The notes beneath the pieces were generated by a model. That model had not been told where the DNA came from. It saw only the letters and a program-made list of their open reading frames with translations, and searched no databases. A DNA stretch of 64,000 nt from Nelumbo lutea. Lineage: Eukaryota; Streptophyta; Magnoliopsida; Proteales; Nelumbonaceae. A program made the position numbers and the translations under genes. Numbering within the stretch: the stretch's first letter is position 1; each line of letters opens with the position of its first letter. The stretch covers positions 87,946,076 to 88,010,075 of the forward strand of contig JAKGHH010000002.1 of the NCBI GenBank assembly GCA_022828595.1, in the 5' to 3' direction. This document shows positions 11,298 to 23,435 of this stretch, in pieces.

Positions 11298-13240
11298 TGA
11301 AGGTATGAGAGATCCATCGTATGGACACCCAAATCTTGTGGAATAAAGGGGCAATTTTCAAAAATTTTTCTCTCCCTTTCAACTGGGAATCGCATTCCCT
11401 ATTTAGAAAATCATATTTTCAAGGATCAATCTTGAACCATAAACTGAACCAGATCTGAACCAAAAGAGTAGGAGAGGACTATACATTATACGGAGAAATA
11501 ATATCTCTCAATGAAGGTGTTGATGCCCAAGGAAGCATCCAAAGACTGCTCCTACTGAAGATGACGCAGTGTAGGAAGGAGCAGAATCAGTAGTGTTCTT
11601 CTCCAAGAACTCTGTCCTTTGCAAGAAACAAAAGGATGGCGCATGAGCACAAATTCCTGTCAATTATTTCTCAAAGAACTGATGTCAAGATCGAATCTTG
11701 ACTTCTCTCACAAATGGAGATCGAACTGGATGTCTGGCGGCTATAGGAAGGAGGCAGCAAGAAAGATCTTTGCAGGGATTGCAAAAATCTTTCTTCTGTG
11801 ATTTCAGCTCTAAAGATGATCTAATTATTCATTCTTCTAAAGGCTGTCGCTCCCTCCTTCTTTTGTAACCCTAAGAGATCAGCTCCTAATCCAATTAGGA
11901 GCTGCTGATCCAAATCATATTTGGATCAGACCTCTCTTTAAGTGATAAGGATAAACCCTTATCTTATCTGCAAATTAGATCAGCCTTCTCTTAATCTCAA
12001 TAGGAGGTTTCTAGATTTGAATCATATTCAGATCTAGACTCTCTGAGTGGATAGGGTTAAGACCCTATCCTATCTGCTGATCTATCTCATAATTCACCCA
12101 TATTTAACTTATTAAATAAGTCCAGTTTGAAATTGGCTTTAGGCCCATTAAGCTTATGTGCTCACTTAATCTTCCTAATAACTGCCCAGTTGGGCTTCCT
12201 TGTATGGCATGGGACCCAAGCATTGATCTACTCATTAGCCACATGGGTTCAGCCCAGCCTTTGTTACAAGGCCTGGCCGAATACACTGTTATGGACATTG
12301 CACCCCCTGAAACCCATCAAATGGGCTCTATGGGCCCAACACTTACCCTAAGTGGTCCCTGGGCCAAGCTACCTTGTAACACCTAGGGACGGTGGATAAA
12401 TACAAGATTAGCCCATCAGGTATTAACCTCAATGGTCTTACACTTAACCTCCCAGCCCATAATGATCATACATTGCCCGACAAGAGAGGACCTCTCCCTC
12501 GGCTATAAGGAACAGTGTTGCACTCTCTGCTTATATGGATCCCAGGAATTAAAACTTTCTTGCTAACATTTTAGAAACCATAATATATATACTTTTATAT
12601 CTCATATAAAATATACTTTGTAAAACAAATCTCAATGATTGAAGTCAGTTGCCGACAGTCTTGGTTTCCATCAATGAGAGTGCATCCCCGATCATTACCT
12701 TTGTTTGACAAAGGGGCTGATCCTATCACTATGATCACCCACTCAGATGAATTCTCAGACTGTCCCAACATACCCAGGTTTTGACCCCCGCTAAGGATCT
12801 AAATGATTGGTACCTCAAAGATAGCCCAATCCGACACCTAGTGCAGTATCGTAATCGAGTCTAGGGGTCGGGTGTAGCTTTCCAGTTTTTCCCATCAATC
12901 TCCAAGGTTCAGGGCGATATTGGAAATCTGGTCCAGTTAATAGATTCAATTAATCCTACATTGTATGTGCCTAGGGTCTCACCATGGCAGTTGAGACAGG
13001 CCACCCCAACCGACTTGGTGGCACCACAGTGTCAGCCTTATCAGGATAGGTCTCCCAAACTAACGCACTGGCTATAAACATTCTAAACTAACACGAGTCT
13101 CATTAAGTGTCCAGTTTAAGGGTATTACACAGAAACATACCAAGGGAACATGAATCAAATATGCACTTTTATTCATTTACAATAAACTCATAAAGTACAT
13201 CATTCTGATTGAAGCTAAGGGCATACAAAACTGTCTAACA
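11298..13240 (-). repeat. Element 2 5' LTR
   Basis: 1,943 bp, TG..CA on the minus strand, adjoining the primer-binding site on one side and the ATATC duplication on the other. Its length differs by one base from the 3' LTR. Confidence 0.93.
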
Positions 13241-13245
13241 ATATC
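13241..13245. repeat. Target site duplication of element 2 (right copy, ATATC)
   Basis: Matches 3,690-3,694 exactly. The sequence that follows (CACTCATCATATGAG) is element 1's leader resuming. Confidence 0.93.
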
Positions 13246-14457
13246 CACTCATCATATGAGCTTTCCCTTTGGCTTTTATCAGACAAGGTTCATAGTCATT
13301 TTTGGTTAAACCTTTCTATCCAATGAGTGCTCACCCATCATATTCGTGAATGCCAAGGTACCGTGAGAGAGTTCCCATTTTCTGGTGAAGACCCTCCCAC
13401 ATCGATCTATGACGCCCCTATCATCTTATGAAACACTCAGACAAATCCAAGTACTTATGGCCCATGGTGTGTGCAAGAGCCATTTTCGTATCTGCATGGA
13501 CCAAGTACTTATGGCCCATGTACGTTGCACATCACACATCCATACATCACATGGAGGGATAAATTGATCCAATCAATTAAATATCTATAAAGCCCATTTA
13601 ATCCATAACATTAACAATTAACATTATCTAGGTATATGGGCTGGATTAGGGTTAAGTAGTTTGGCCCATATAGCTTTCCTGCAAAAGTGGGCTTTTAGCA
13701 GTTTTAACAGTTTAAAACTAAGTCTTACAGGTTGGGCCCAATTAAACTCTTAATTACATATCAATCCTTAGGCCCATCAGTGGGAAATTAGGGCTGACAA
13801 TCAACCTCCATCGAACCCTAGATTCGGTCCAACTAGTTTGGATCAATCTGGTTCTAATGGGTCTAGGGTTTGATCTTTAATTAAAGATTTAATCCAAGAA
13901 AATGATTTGAAATTAAATACTAATCAAATAAAAGCAAGAATCAGTCAAAGAGGGCTGTTCGCACATCACATTTTGCAAAACAAAGGTTAGATCACAGAAT
14001 GCTGTTTCATAAACTGCAAATCATAGATTGTGATATCCCCATCTGCGAAATCTCCTTCCTATGCCGCCTTCTTCGATCCAAAAATAATAAAATAGAAACC
14101 CTAAAATTTCTATTAATATTACATCAGATCAAATCCTATACATTCAGTCTAAAAAATAAAAAAATATTATTTTACAGACCAAATGTAATAAATAAATCAA
14201 GAAACTGAAAAATCACAGTTTTATGCACCAATCAAGATTTCGATCTCCAGTTGTACGAACAACCCATAAATTAAGAAAAATATAAAGAACGATTCTAAAT
14301 AAAATTCAAATTTATAAAATTTAATTTTGGACCATTCGCCCTCTAACTGGGAAACAATTTTCTAGAAAAAACCCTAATCTGCGCAAATCGGGTAGAACGC
14401 CTTTTGCCCATTTGCGCAAGTTCAGATCTGCATTAATTCGGTTCAAGAGTTGAATCT
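13246..14457 (-). other. Element 1 untranslated leader, 5' part
   Basis: Continuation of element 1's leader after the element 2 insertion, homologous to about 9,750-11,280 of element 2. It has no protein-coding content; the small ORF near 13,999-14,208 is AT-rich and has no family features. Confidence 0.8.
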
Positions 14458-14470
14458 GCCTCTGATACCA
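14458..14470 (-). promoter_or_regulatory. Primer-binding site of element 1 (initiator Met tRNA type)
   Basis: TGGTATCAGAGGC on the minus strand, one base downstream of the 5' LTR. Its first eleven bases agree with the initiator-methionine tRNA consensus. Confidence 0.9.
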
Positions 14471-15309
14471 CTGAAGGGATTACAGATCCATCATATGGAT
14501 GGCTGAACCCAGCATATAGGTTAGGCGAAATTTCAAAAATTTCCTCTCCCTTCATCTAGGAATCACATTCCCTGTTTTAAAAAATCTGCATTTTCAAGGA
14601 TCAACCATGAACCATAAACCGAACCATTATGAAACCAGAAGCAGGAGAGGAATATACTTGATACAGAGAAACAATATCTCCCAATGGAGGTGTTCACACC
14701 CAAGGAAGGAACCAAAAACTGCTTCCACTGAAGATGGAGCAATGTAGGATAGAGCAGAATCAGCAATGTTCGTCCAGCGAACTGAACACTTCACAAGAAT
14801 TTGTTGGAGGTTGTGAGCACAACTTCAGATCAGCCATTCTCCAAAGGCTGATATCAAGATGCAATCTTGATCGTTCCTGCTTGAAAGAGGAGATTGAACT
14901 GGCTGTTATGGCGGCGGCAGGAAGGATGCGGCAAGGAGAAAATAGCTCAATCTCATTGGGTGCTATGTTCTCTCTCTGATTTGAATGTGATGATCTTCTA
15001 AAAGTTGCTACCCCCTTCTCCTTTTATAACCTTAAAGGGATCAGGTCCTAATCCCATTTAGAGTTGCTGATACAAATCATATTTGGATCTGAATTCCCTT
15101 TAAGAGATAAGGATAGTCTCTTATCTTATCTACAAATTAGATCAGCCCTCTCCTAATCTTATCAGGAGGTTTCTAGATCTGAATCTGTATTCAGATTTTG
15201 ACTCTCTGAGTGGATAGGGTAAGACTCTATCCTATATGCTAATCTAATCTCAGATTTGTCCGTTTATTTAACTGATCAAATCAGCCCAATTTGAAATGGG
15301 CTTTAGGCT

Positions 15310-15479
15310 CATCAATAGTATGTGCTCACTTAGCCTTCCAAACTATAGCCGAGTTGGGCTTCCTTGCATGGCGTGGGACCCAAGCATTGATCTACATCAA
15401 TAGTATGTGCTCACTTAACCTTCCAAACTACTGCCGAGTTGGGCTTCCTTGCATGGCATGGGACCCAAGCATTGATCTA
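15310..15479. repeat. 85-bp tandem duplication inside element 1 5' LTR
   Basis: Two adjacent copies starting CATCAATAGTATGTGCTCAC at 15,310 and 15,395. They differ at only a few positions. The other Angela-like LTRs here have a single copy. Confidence 0.9.
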
Positions 15480-15808
15480 CATCAAGTACAAGGGTTCGGC
15501 CCAGCCTTTGTTACAAGGCCTAGCCGAATTCACTAGAAAGCCCAATGAAACTCCTGAGCCCATCACATGGATTCTATGGGCCCAACACTTACACTAAGTG
15601 GTGCTTGGGCCAAGTCACCTTGTAACACCCAGGGACTGTGGGCAGATGCAAGATTAGCCCATCAGGCATTACCCTCAATGGTCTTACACTTAACCTCTCA
15701 GCCCATAATGATCATACACTGCCCGATGAGAGAGGACCTCTCCCTCGGTTGCAAAGAACAATGTTGCACTCTCTACTCACATGGATCCTGGGAATTAAAA
15801 CCTTTTTG

Positions 15809-15810
<2 letters not shown>

Positions 15811-15853
<43 letters not shown>

Positions 15854-15871
15854 CCATATATAAAATATATT
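15811..15871. repeat. AT microsatellite in element 1 5' LTR
   Basis: An (AT)n run with short interruptions at the place where the other LTR copies have a short AT-rich segment. Confidence 0.95.
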
Positions 15872-16473
15872 TTGCAAAAAAACTCTCAATGGTAGTCTTG
15901 GTTTTCATTAGAGAGAGTGCATCCCCGATCATTACCTTTGTCTGACAAAGGGGGTGATCCTGTCACTATGATCACCCACTCAGATGAATTCTCAGACTGT
16001 CCCAACATACCTAGGTTTTGACCCCCTCTAAGGATCTCACTGATTGGCATATCAAAGATAGCCCAACCCGGCACCTAGTGTAGTATCATAATCGAGTATA
16101 GAGGTTAGGTCTAACTTTTTAGTTTTGCCCACTAATCTCCAAGGTCTAGGGCAATACTAGAAATCTGGTATGGTTCAGGGTTTCAAATAAACCTACACTG
16201 CATGTGCTTTGGGTCTCACCGTAGCAGTTGAGACAGGCCACCCAAACACTTGGCGGCACACCAGTGCTAGCCTTAGCTGGATAAATCTCTCCAAAATTAT
16301 CCAACGGCTGTGAACATTCTAAACTGACACGAATCTCATTAAGTGTCCAGTCTAAGGGTATTACACAGAAACATACCACAAGAACATGAATCAAATATGC
16401 ACTTTATTCATTTACAATAAATGTCATAAGTACATCAATCTGATTGAACCTCAGGGCATACAACTGTCTAACA

Positions 16474-17652
16474 ATACTAGTGATCCTTTTAGGGATGGTA
16501 CCATCACTGCAATTAAGTTGGATGGTACAAATTTCTAAAAGTGGTCATAATCAGCCACAATGGCAATTGATGCTCATGGAAAATTGGGGTATACAGTTAG
16601 TGAAGAGAAGAAACATGAGACCAACTCTTCTCAATAGGTGCAAGAGAATTACATGATGACTTGGGTGCGCAATATACCTCATAAAAGCAAGAATTTCTTC
16701 TGGGCTAACACAAATAAGGAAATTCGGGCAGAATTGTAGTGACCTAATAATAGATTGGGAATGTTGCCAAGGCTTACTAGTTGACAAATCTAGTGATTGT
16801 TACTAGGCATGAAGATAAATCTATTGTAGCTTATTTTTCAACCTTCAAAACCTTATGGCGGGAGATAAACCATTTGGAGACTATGGTTTAAGAGAGTAGT
16901 AAAGTTACAACTATTTAATAGAAGCTAGTAAAAAAGAATAGAGTGTTTGAGTTTCTAGTAGGACTTAATCCTGAGTATGATATTGCATGACAACATATTT
17001 TTTCTCGTAATAATGTAATACTTTCTCAGGCATATGCTTTTGTGTCTAGAGAAGAGAGTAGGAGGAATGTTATGATGAGGGACCTAGTTGCTAAGGTTAG
17101 CACAGTAAAACCTAAGTTTGGTAAAAAATAAGGGTGGTAGTGAAAGTAGGAAGGAAGACAAAAATATTTGGTTTATGACTACTCTAAAAGGCCAAACCAT
17201 ACTAGAGATACTGTTTATAAGTTTCATTAACATCTTATACTAATTTGACTTAGAAATAAGAAGGGAAAATGGTAATATGGCAATGACTAGTGACTTTTGT
17301 CGACCTCCAACAATAGCTTTCTTATAGTCACTTACAACAGTCGCAATTAGGGCCAAGCTAGAGTGGTGTGAGAAATTTGAGTGAAAGAGATACAACTAGT
17401 TCTAGTTCTTTACTAGGTGGAAAACAAGGTGCAAGTTTCTTCAAAATTAGTCATACTACTCCATTTGCTCTTACAGGTAGTTCATATGCTACTGTAAATT
17501 ATGCCTCTACCACAAGGAGAGACCTCATTGAATTATAGAAGCCTAAGAACATATGACCAACATTTTCACCATTTTTCTTTATACCACTTTTGCCCTAATA
17601 TAAATACAGTCTCTACAATTGATGGTTCCCATGTACCCATTACAAGGAAAGG
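16474..17652 (+). pseudogene. Copia 3 gag and protease start
   Basis: Translation across frames gives AIKLDGTNF, then KWSQSATMAIDAHGKLGYT, a copia gag signature. A later block, FEFLVGLNPEYDIA, and REESRRNVMM are typical of the capsid end of this gag type. Towards the end, EHMT-like residues and STIDGSHVPITRKG mark the protease. At the active site the usual I-I-D-S-G-A is reduced to I-I-E-A followed by a stop, so Asp is lost and two residues are missing. There are many stops throughout. The block is cut at 17,652 by a solo LTR. Confidence 0.82.
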
Positions 17653-19244
17653 TGTTAGAAAATTGTATGCCCTTAGCTCCAATCAGATTAATGTACTTAT
17701 GACATTTATTGCAAATGAATAAAGTGCATATTTAATTCATGTTCTTGTGGTGTGTTTCTGTGTAATACCCTTAAACTAGACACTTAATGAGACTCGTGTT
17801 AGTTTAGAATGTTCATAGCCATTGGATAAGTCTGGGGAGATTTATCCTGCTAAGACTGACACTGGTGTGCTGCAAGTATTGGGGTGGCCTGTCTCGGCTG
17901 CCAGGGTGAGATCCAAAGAACATACAGTGTAGGCTTACTTGAAACCCTGAACCAGACCAGATTTTCAGTATTGCCCGGGACCTTGGAGATTAGTGGACAA
18001 AACTAGAATGTTACGCCTGACCCCTAGACTCGATTATGATACTGCAGTAGGTCGGATTGGGCTGTCTTTGATATTCCAATCAGTGAGATCCTTAGAGGGG
18101 GTCAAAACCTGGGTATGTTGGGACAGTCCAAGAATTCATCTGAGTGGGTGATCATAGTGATAGGATCAGCCCCTTCGTCGGACAAAGGTAATGATCGGGG
18201 ATGCACTTTCTCTGATGGAAACCAAGACTGCCGGTAGCAGATTTCAATCGTTGAGTGGGCTTTCCAGTGAATTCGGCTAGGCCTTGTAACAAAGGCTGGG
18301 CCAAACCCTTGTGGCTGATGTGTAGATCAATGCTTGGGTCCCATGCCATACAAGGAAGCCCAACTGGGTAGCAATTTGGAAGGCTAAGTGAGCACATACT
18401 CTTGATGGGCCTAAAGCCCATTTCGAACTGGGTTGATTTGATCAGTTAAAGAGGGCGTGAATATGAGATTGGATTAGCAGATAGAATAGTGTCTTAACCT
18501 ATCCACTCAGAGAGTCCAAATCTAAATACAGATTCAGATCTAAAAACCTCCTAATTAGATTAGGAGAGGGCTGATCTAATCTGCAGATAAGATAAGGGTC
18601 TATCCTTATCTCTTAAAGGGAATTCAGATCCAAATATGATTTGGATCAACAATTCCTAATGGGATTAGGAGCTGATCCCTTTAAGGTTATAAAAGGGGAA
18701 GGGGGCGACAGCTTTAGAAGATCACCACATTCAGTTCAGAGAGAGAACACAACACCCAGTGAGACTGAGTTGTTTTCTCCTTGTCGCCTCCTTCCTGTCG
18801 CTGCCATTACTGTCAGTTTGATCTCATCCTTCTAGCAGGAACAATCAAGATTGGATCTTGATATCAGTCTTTGGAGAAAGGCTGATATGAAATTGTGCTC
18901 ACAGCCTCCAGCGAATTCTTGTGAAGGATTCGGTTTGTTGGACGAAAATTGCTGATTTTGCTCCATCCTACACTGCACCATCTTTAGTGGGAGTAGTTTT
19001 TGGATCCTTCCTTGGGCGTGAACACCTCCATTGGGAGGTACTACTTCTCCGTATCAGGTATATCCCTCTCTTACTTCTGGTTTCAGATCTAGTTTGATTT
19101 ATGGTTCAAGATTGATCCTTGAAAATGTAGATTTTCTAAAACTAGGAATGTGATTCCTAGATGAGGAGAGAGGAAATTTCTGAAATTTTGCCCAACCTAC
19201 CTACAGGGTTCGGCCATCCATATGATGGATCTCTAATCCCTTCA
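17653..19244 (+). repeat. Solo LTR S1, Angela-like, with perfect TSD (AAAGG)
   Basis: 1,592 bp in plus orientation from TGTTAGAAAATTGTATGCCC to ATCCCTTCA. It is flanked by AAAGG at 17,648-17,652 and 19,245-19,249, and copia 3 protease sequence continues on both sides. No internal region is present, so it is a solo LTR left by recombination between two LTRs. It is about 350 bp shorter than the full-length copies owing to a deletion at about 18,257 (..CAATCGTTGAG joined to TGGGCTTTCCAG). Confidence 0.93.
18684..18698 (+). promoter_or_regulatory. TATA-like box of LTR S1
   Basis: AGGTTATAAAAGGGG, in the same position in the LTR as the TATA-like box of element 1, followed by purine-rich sequence. 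It is the probable retrotransposon promoter; activity is not implied. Confidence 0.65.
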
Positions 19245-19604
19245 AAAGGGTTTGTCAAAGTAACTGATACCATTACCTTGCCTTCTATACTACATGTTCC
19301 TAGATTAAGTACTATTGTTTCATCTGTTAATAGTTAGACAAAAAATTGAATTGTTTACTAATTTTGTTTCTCCTAGTCATTGTGCTTTGTAGGATTTGGA
19401 GTAAAAAATGATGATTGGAAGTGATCATGGGGTGAATGGAGTTTACTTTCTTGATGTGTTTCCTTGCCATCAAAGCCATCATGTTAGTAGTTGGAATAAT
19501 GAATCAAAGCCACTAAGTCATATTATGCTTTAGCATAATTGGTTAGAGAATATTTCTTTTATTTATTTGTGTGTTTTGTTTCAAAATCTATTTGAGTCTA
19601 TTAA
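19245..19604 (+). pseudogene. Copia 3 protease end and pre-integrase region
   Basis: Starts directly after solo LTR S1 with the residues that follow the interrupted protease (KGFVKVTDTITLPSILHVP and RLSTIVSSVNS). After shifts it continues with IGSDHGVNGVYFLDVFPC and SWNNESKPLSHIML, the usual lead-in to the copia pre-integrase zinc-binding block, of which the expected W-H-x-R-L-G-H is altered to HNWLENISF. It is cut at 19,604 by solo LTR S2. Confidence 0.82.
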
Positions 19605-21429
19605 TGAAGGAAAGGCAAATCCATCATATGGATGGCCGAACCATGCAAGGTGGCTGGGCGAAATTTCAAAAATTTCTTTTCTCCCTTCCGGGAATCGTAT
19701 TCTTAGTTTTAGAAAAAATGGATTTTTCAATGATCATACTTGAAACAAACCAAACCAGATCTGAAACCAAAAGAAAGGGAGGGCAATACCTGATACGGAA
19801 TCCACACGTGTAGCTTCCAAAGTAGGTGTTCACGCCCAAAGAGGGTACTAAAACCCATCTCCACTGAATATGGCACAACTTAAAATGAAGCAGGTTTAGC
19901 AATGCAACCCTTCAGCAAGAACTGCAATCCTTTAGCAAGGATCAAACAAGGGATGGTGAGCACAAATTAAATCAAAATTTTCTTGCAAAAATTAGAATCA
20001 AGATCCAATCTTGATCAGTCAAGAAACTGGAGATCGAATAGGGTAGGGCGACAAGAACAAAGGGAGAGAACTAAGAGTAGAAAAAGATTGAAACTGAAGC
20101 CATCCACCCTCTCTATTTATAAATCTTAAGGATCAACTTCTCCTAATCCAATTAGGAGTTTCCTAATCCAAATATTTATTTGGATCTAGACTCCTTAAGT
20201 GATAAGGCTTAGCCCCTTAGCTTATCTACTAAGCCAAACCCAAATCCATACCATATTCGCCCCAAGTCACATGACTGCTTAAGCTATCATGTGACCCCCT
20301 GATTAATCATATTAATCTTGAGCCCTAGGCCCATTAAGTAAGTGGGCTCAATTCCCCTTTTAATTGTTGGCTAACTTGACTCTCTTTGTATGGCGTGGGA
20401 CCCTAACATTGATTTCACAAAAGCCATATGGGTTCATCCTAGCCTTTGTTACAAGGCCTGGCCGAATTCACTGTTGTGCACAGTGAACCCCTGAGTCAAT
20501 CAGGATGGGCTCTCAATGGGCCCAACATTTACACTAAATGGTCATTGAGTCCCGCCACCTTATGAAGGCCCAAGGACTATGGTCTTAAGTGAGATTAGCC
20601 CATCAGGTATAAAAGCCCTAAATGATCTTACACTTAACCTCTCAGCTCATAATGATCAACCACTACCCAATAAGAGAGGATCTCTCCCTTAGTTGCAAGG
20701 TACACTGTTGCAGTCTCTACTTGGATGGATCCCGGGAATTAAAACTTTTTGCAAACATTTTTCATAAAAGATAATATACATATATATATATTTTCATATA
20801 AATATATATTTTGCAAAACAAATCTCAAACACGGCTGAAATTGCCTGTTGGCAGTTTTGGTTTCCATCAGAGAGTGCAATCCTCAATCCTTCACTTTGTC
20901 CAACAAAGGGGCTGATCCTGTCACTATGATCACCCACTCGCGTGAATTCTCAGACTACCCCAACATATCCAGGTTTTGACCCCCCACTAAGGATCTCACT
21001 GATTGGCATATCAAAGACAACCCAATCCAACACCTCGTGCAATATCATAATCGAGTCTAGGGTTAGGTGTAACTTTCTAGTTTGGCCCACTAGTCTCCAA
21101 GGGCCAGGGCATAACTGAAAAATGGTCCAGGTTCAGTGTTTTAAGTAAACACACACTACTTGTTCTTCAGGTCTTACCTTGGTAGATGAGTCAAAGTACC
21201 CCAACCGACTTGGCAGCACATTAGTGTCAACCTTGGCAGGATAAACCTCCCCAGGTCTATTCAACGACTGTGAAGATTATAAACTAACACGAGTCTCATA
21301 AGTGTCCCGTTTAAAAGTAATTACATAGAAATAGACCAATTATAACATGAACCAATTATGTGCTTTTATTCATTTATAAGTCTAATGTACATCAATCTGA
21401 TTGGATCTAAGGGCATATACTGTCTAATA
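19605..21429 (-). repeat. Solo LTR S2, Angela-like, with near-perfect TSD
   Basis: 1,825 bp in minus orientation. Flanks are ATTAA (19,600-19,604) and GTTAA (21,430-21,434), one mismatch. Its element-strand start reads TATTAG instead of TGTTAG. Copia 3 continues on both sides without an internal domain, which makes this a solo LTR. Confidence 0.9.
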
Positions 21430-21628
21430 GTTAAGTTGTCTAGTTTGGAATGTGAAGACTATGAAATTGGAAAACATTGTAAACATTCTTTTAAGTCAAG
21501 TAATAAAAAAAATTCCTCACTTTTCAATATTGTTCAGGCCAATGTTTGGAGACCATACTATGTTCCTTCTATAGGTAGTTATCATTATTCTCTTTTATTT
21601 ATGGATGATTATTCTCAATATTAATAGG
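21430..21628 (+). pseudogene. Copia 3 integrase start
   Basis: Open until a stop at about 21,624: ECEDYEIGKHCKHSF is the C-x-x-C end of the zinc-binding region. FNIVQANVWRPYYVP corresponds to the first catalytic strand, where related elements have H-S-D-V-W-G-P; the catalytic aspartate is an asparagine here. LLFMDDYSQ is the next strand. The block is cut by the Tat-like LTR at 21,629. Confidence 0.82.
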
Positions 21629-23435
21629 TGTGGCTACTCGACTCAAGGGGGGACGGATTGAGAGTATGGAATTCGGAGTTGCCACCTAATTTTTTGAAAT
21701 TCAGAATTTAGGAAAACTTGAGTTTTTTAAAGAAAAACATTTTGCTTTCTTAGTGACTCGTTGCCCAATGGGGATGAGGTTCTTAGGGCCCGGGGACCAA
21801 GGTATGGTGCGGGAAGGTGTTAGGAACCCTACACACGCCCAATTAAACCGGCCTCTACTTCACTAATTTCCAAGGAACATTTAATAATTTTGGGACTTCA
21901 AAACTAATAAATAAATAAATAACTTTAAAAACTAAATGAAAGAATGAATAAAAATGAAACAAGCATCTAGGAGACAAACAATGTCCTTGCATTAAGAAAA
22001 GAAAAATTGGAATCAGAAGCAAGGGAATTAGGAAAGTTGAACCAAAAGAGATTTATCAAATTCATCATGCATGAGTTATCTAATTGGACATGGTGGTGCA
22101 GAAAAATGAATGCCAAAAAACGACTCCCACTACAGCGCAAAAAAAAAAAAGGATGGATGCAAGAAAAAAACTTGATAAATTATTGATCCGAGAATACATA
22201 TGAGAAAATGACAAAACTGAATAATTAATGAAACCTATTAAACGAATGAGTACTAATTGACCTATATGGCTCTAATTTAAAACGATGGGAACAATGATTA
22301 GGAATGCCAAATGCAATGATGAAGGGGGCAAGGAAGGAAAATGATGATGAAAATGAATTGGAACTGATTACTGAATATGAGAGCATACTATCGCTTGTTT
22401 TAAGTGAGATAATAATTTTGCTTGCAATCAAGCAAATGTGAAATTGATGGATTCATTTGCTAATACATTTTTGTTTTTAGTGGAGAAACTAACCTAGAAA
22501 AAAAAGAAAAGGGAACTACACATGGCTGATCTGATGATGATGCAATCAAATGATAATTAACCTAAGTAAACCGATAGTTGGAATTTCTTTTAAAACAAAA
22601 AACCGAAATGCAACTACGCAATACAAGTTATGGCTGAATTATTCTAACACTGCAGTGTTCATCTTTGGATGGCCGGAGTACCAATCCTATTTGACTACTA
22701 AAGATAACAAACTAACATTATCTACCCTACTAGATAAAAAGCATGACGGAACACTGTAAAGTACTAACTTAATATCCATTCTTGCATCTATTTAACATTA
22801 ACGACAATGGTTATAGCGCCTAGAAAACTAAATTAAGTGGATTCAAGTGAAAGAATGTACCCGATATATAGTTTAGGAGCAAAAGGTGAATGCAGCCACT
22901 ATTGCCATATTCTGTAACTCAGGATCTTTCAAGCACCGAGGTTCGTTCACGATTGTGATCATGTGGCCCAAGGAATGAGAAAGCACTGCTGATTGACTAA
23001 CTTTTCTGCAACAGTAGTTCTGCTACAAGCATGATTCAACTACGATCATCTGAATCTAAGATCACTCGGTGCTGCTGGGTTCTCATAGTTTGTGGGTGAA
23101 GTGAAAAGTTCATTAGGGTTGTGGGAAGAAGATTCTTAGCACATAGGACATGTGGGACGTGTTATGAAAACATCTAAATGCTCCTGAATATGCAGAAAAT
23201 TACAGTAGTGTCGTGCATGGCTTGGGAAAAGGATTCGGACATGAAGTAGGGGGCTTCTTTGACTTAAGATTGATATGGAGGGACACAAGGACGTGGGGAA
23301 TGTGAATGGGGTATTCTCTATACTAGTGAGTAGAGAATAATTGCTTTAGGCTTTCTTGTATGTCTAGGATGTGAGAAAGAGGTGATATTTACCGATTTTT
23401 CTTTTAAAGGGGAATGAAGGGCTGAGATGGGAGAC

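Larger units (their letters stand above)
3695..13240 (-). mobile_element. Element 2: full-length Angela/BARE-like Ty1/copia retrotransposon nested in element 1
   Basis: A complete 9,546-bp element in minus orientation: 3' LTR 3,695-5,636, polypurine tract, RNase H, RT, integrase, protease, gag, a leader of about 1.8 kb, primer-binding site, and 5' LTR 11,298-13,240. Both LTRs begin TGTTAGACAG and end ATACCTTCA on the element strand. The flanking ATATC duplication proves transposition into element 1's leader. By eye the two LTRs are roughly 90% identical over their first 500 bases, which suggests an insertion several million years old (inference). Pol is broken by many stops and shifts. Confidence 0.94.
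14472..16473 (-). repeat. Element 1 5' LTR
   Basis: 2,002 bp, minus orientation, TGTTAGACAGTTG start at 16,473 and TCCCTTCA end at 14,472. It contains a TATA-like box (GGTTATAAAAGGAG on the minus strand at about 15,020-15,035), an 85-bp tandem duplication and an AT microsatellite. The copia 3 gag sequence begins at the very next base, 16,474. Confidence 0.92.
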
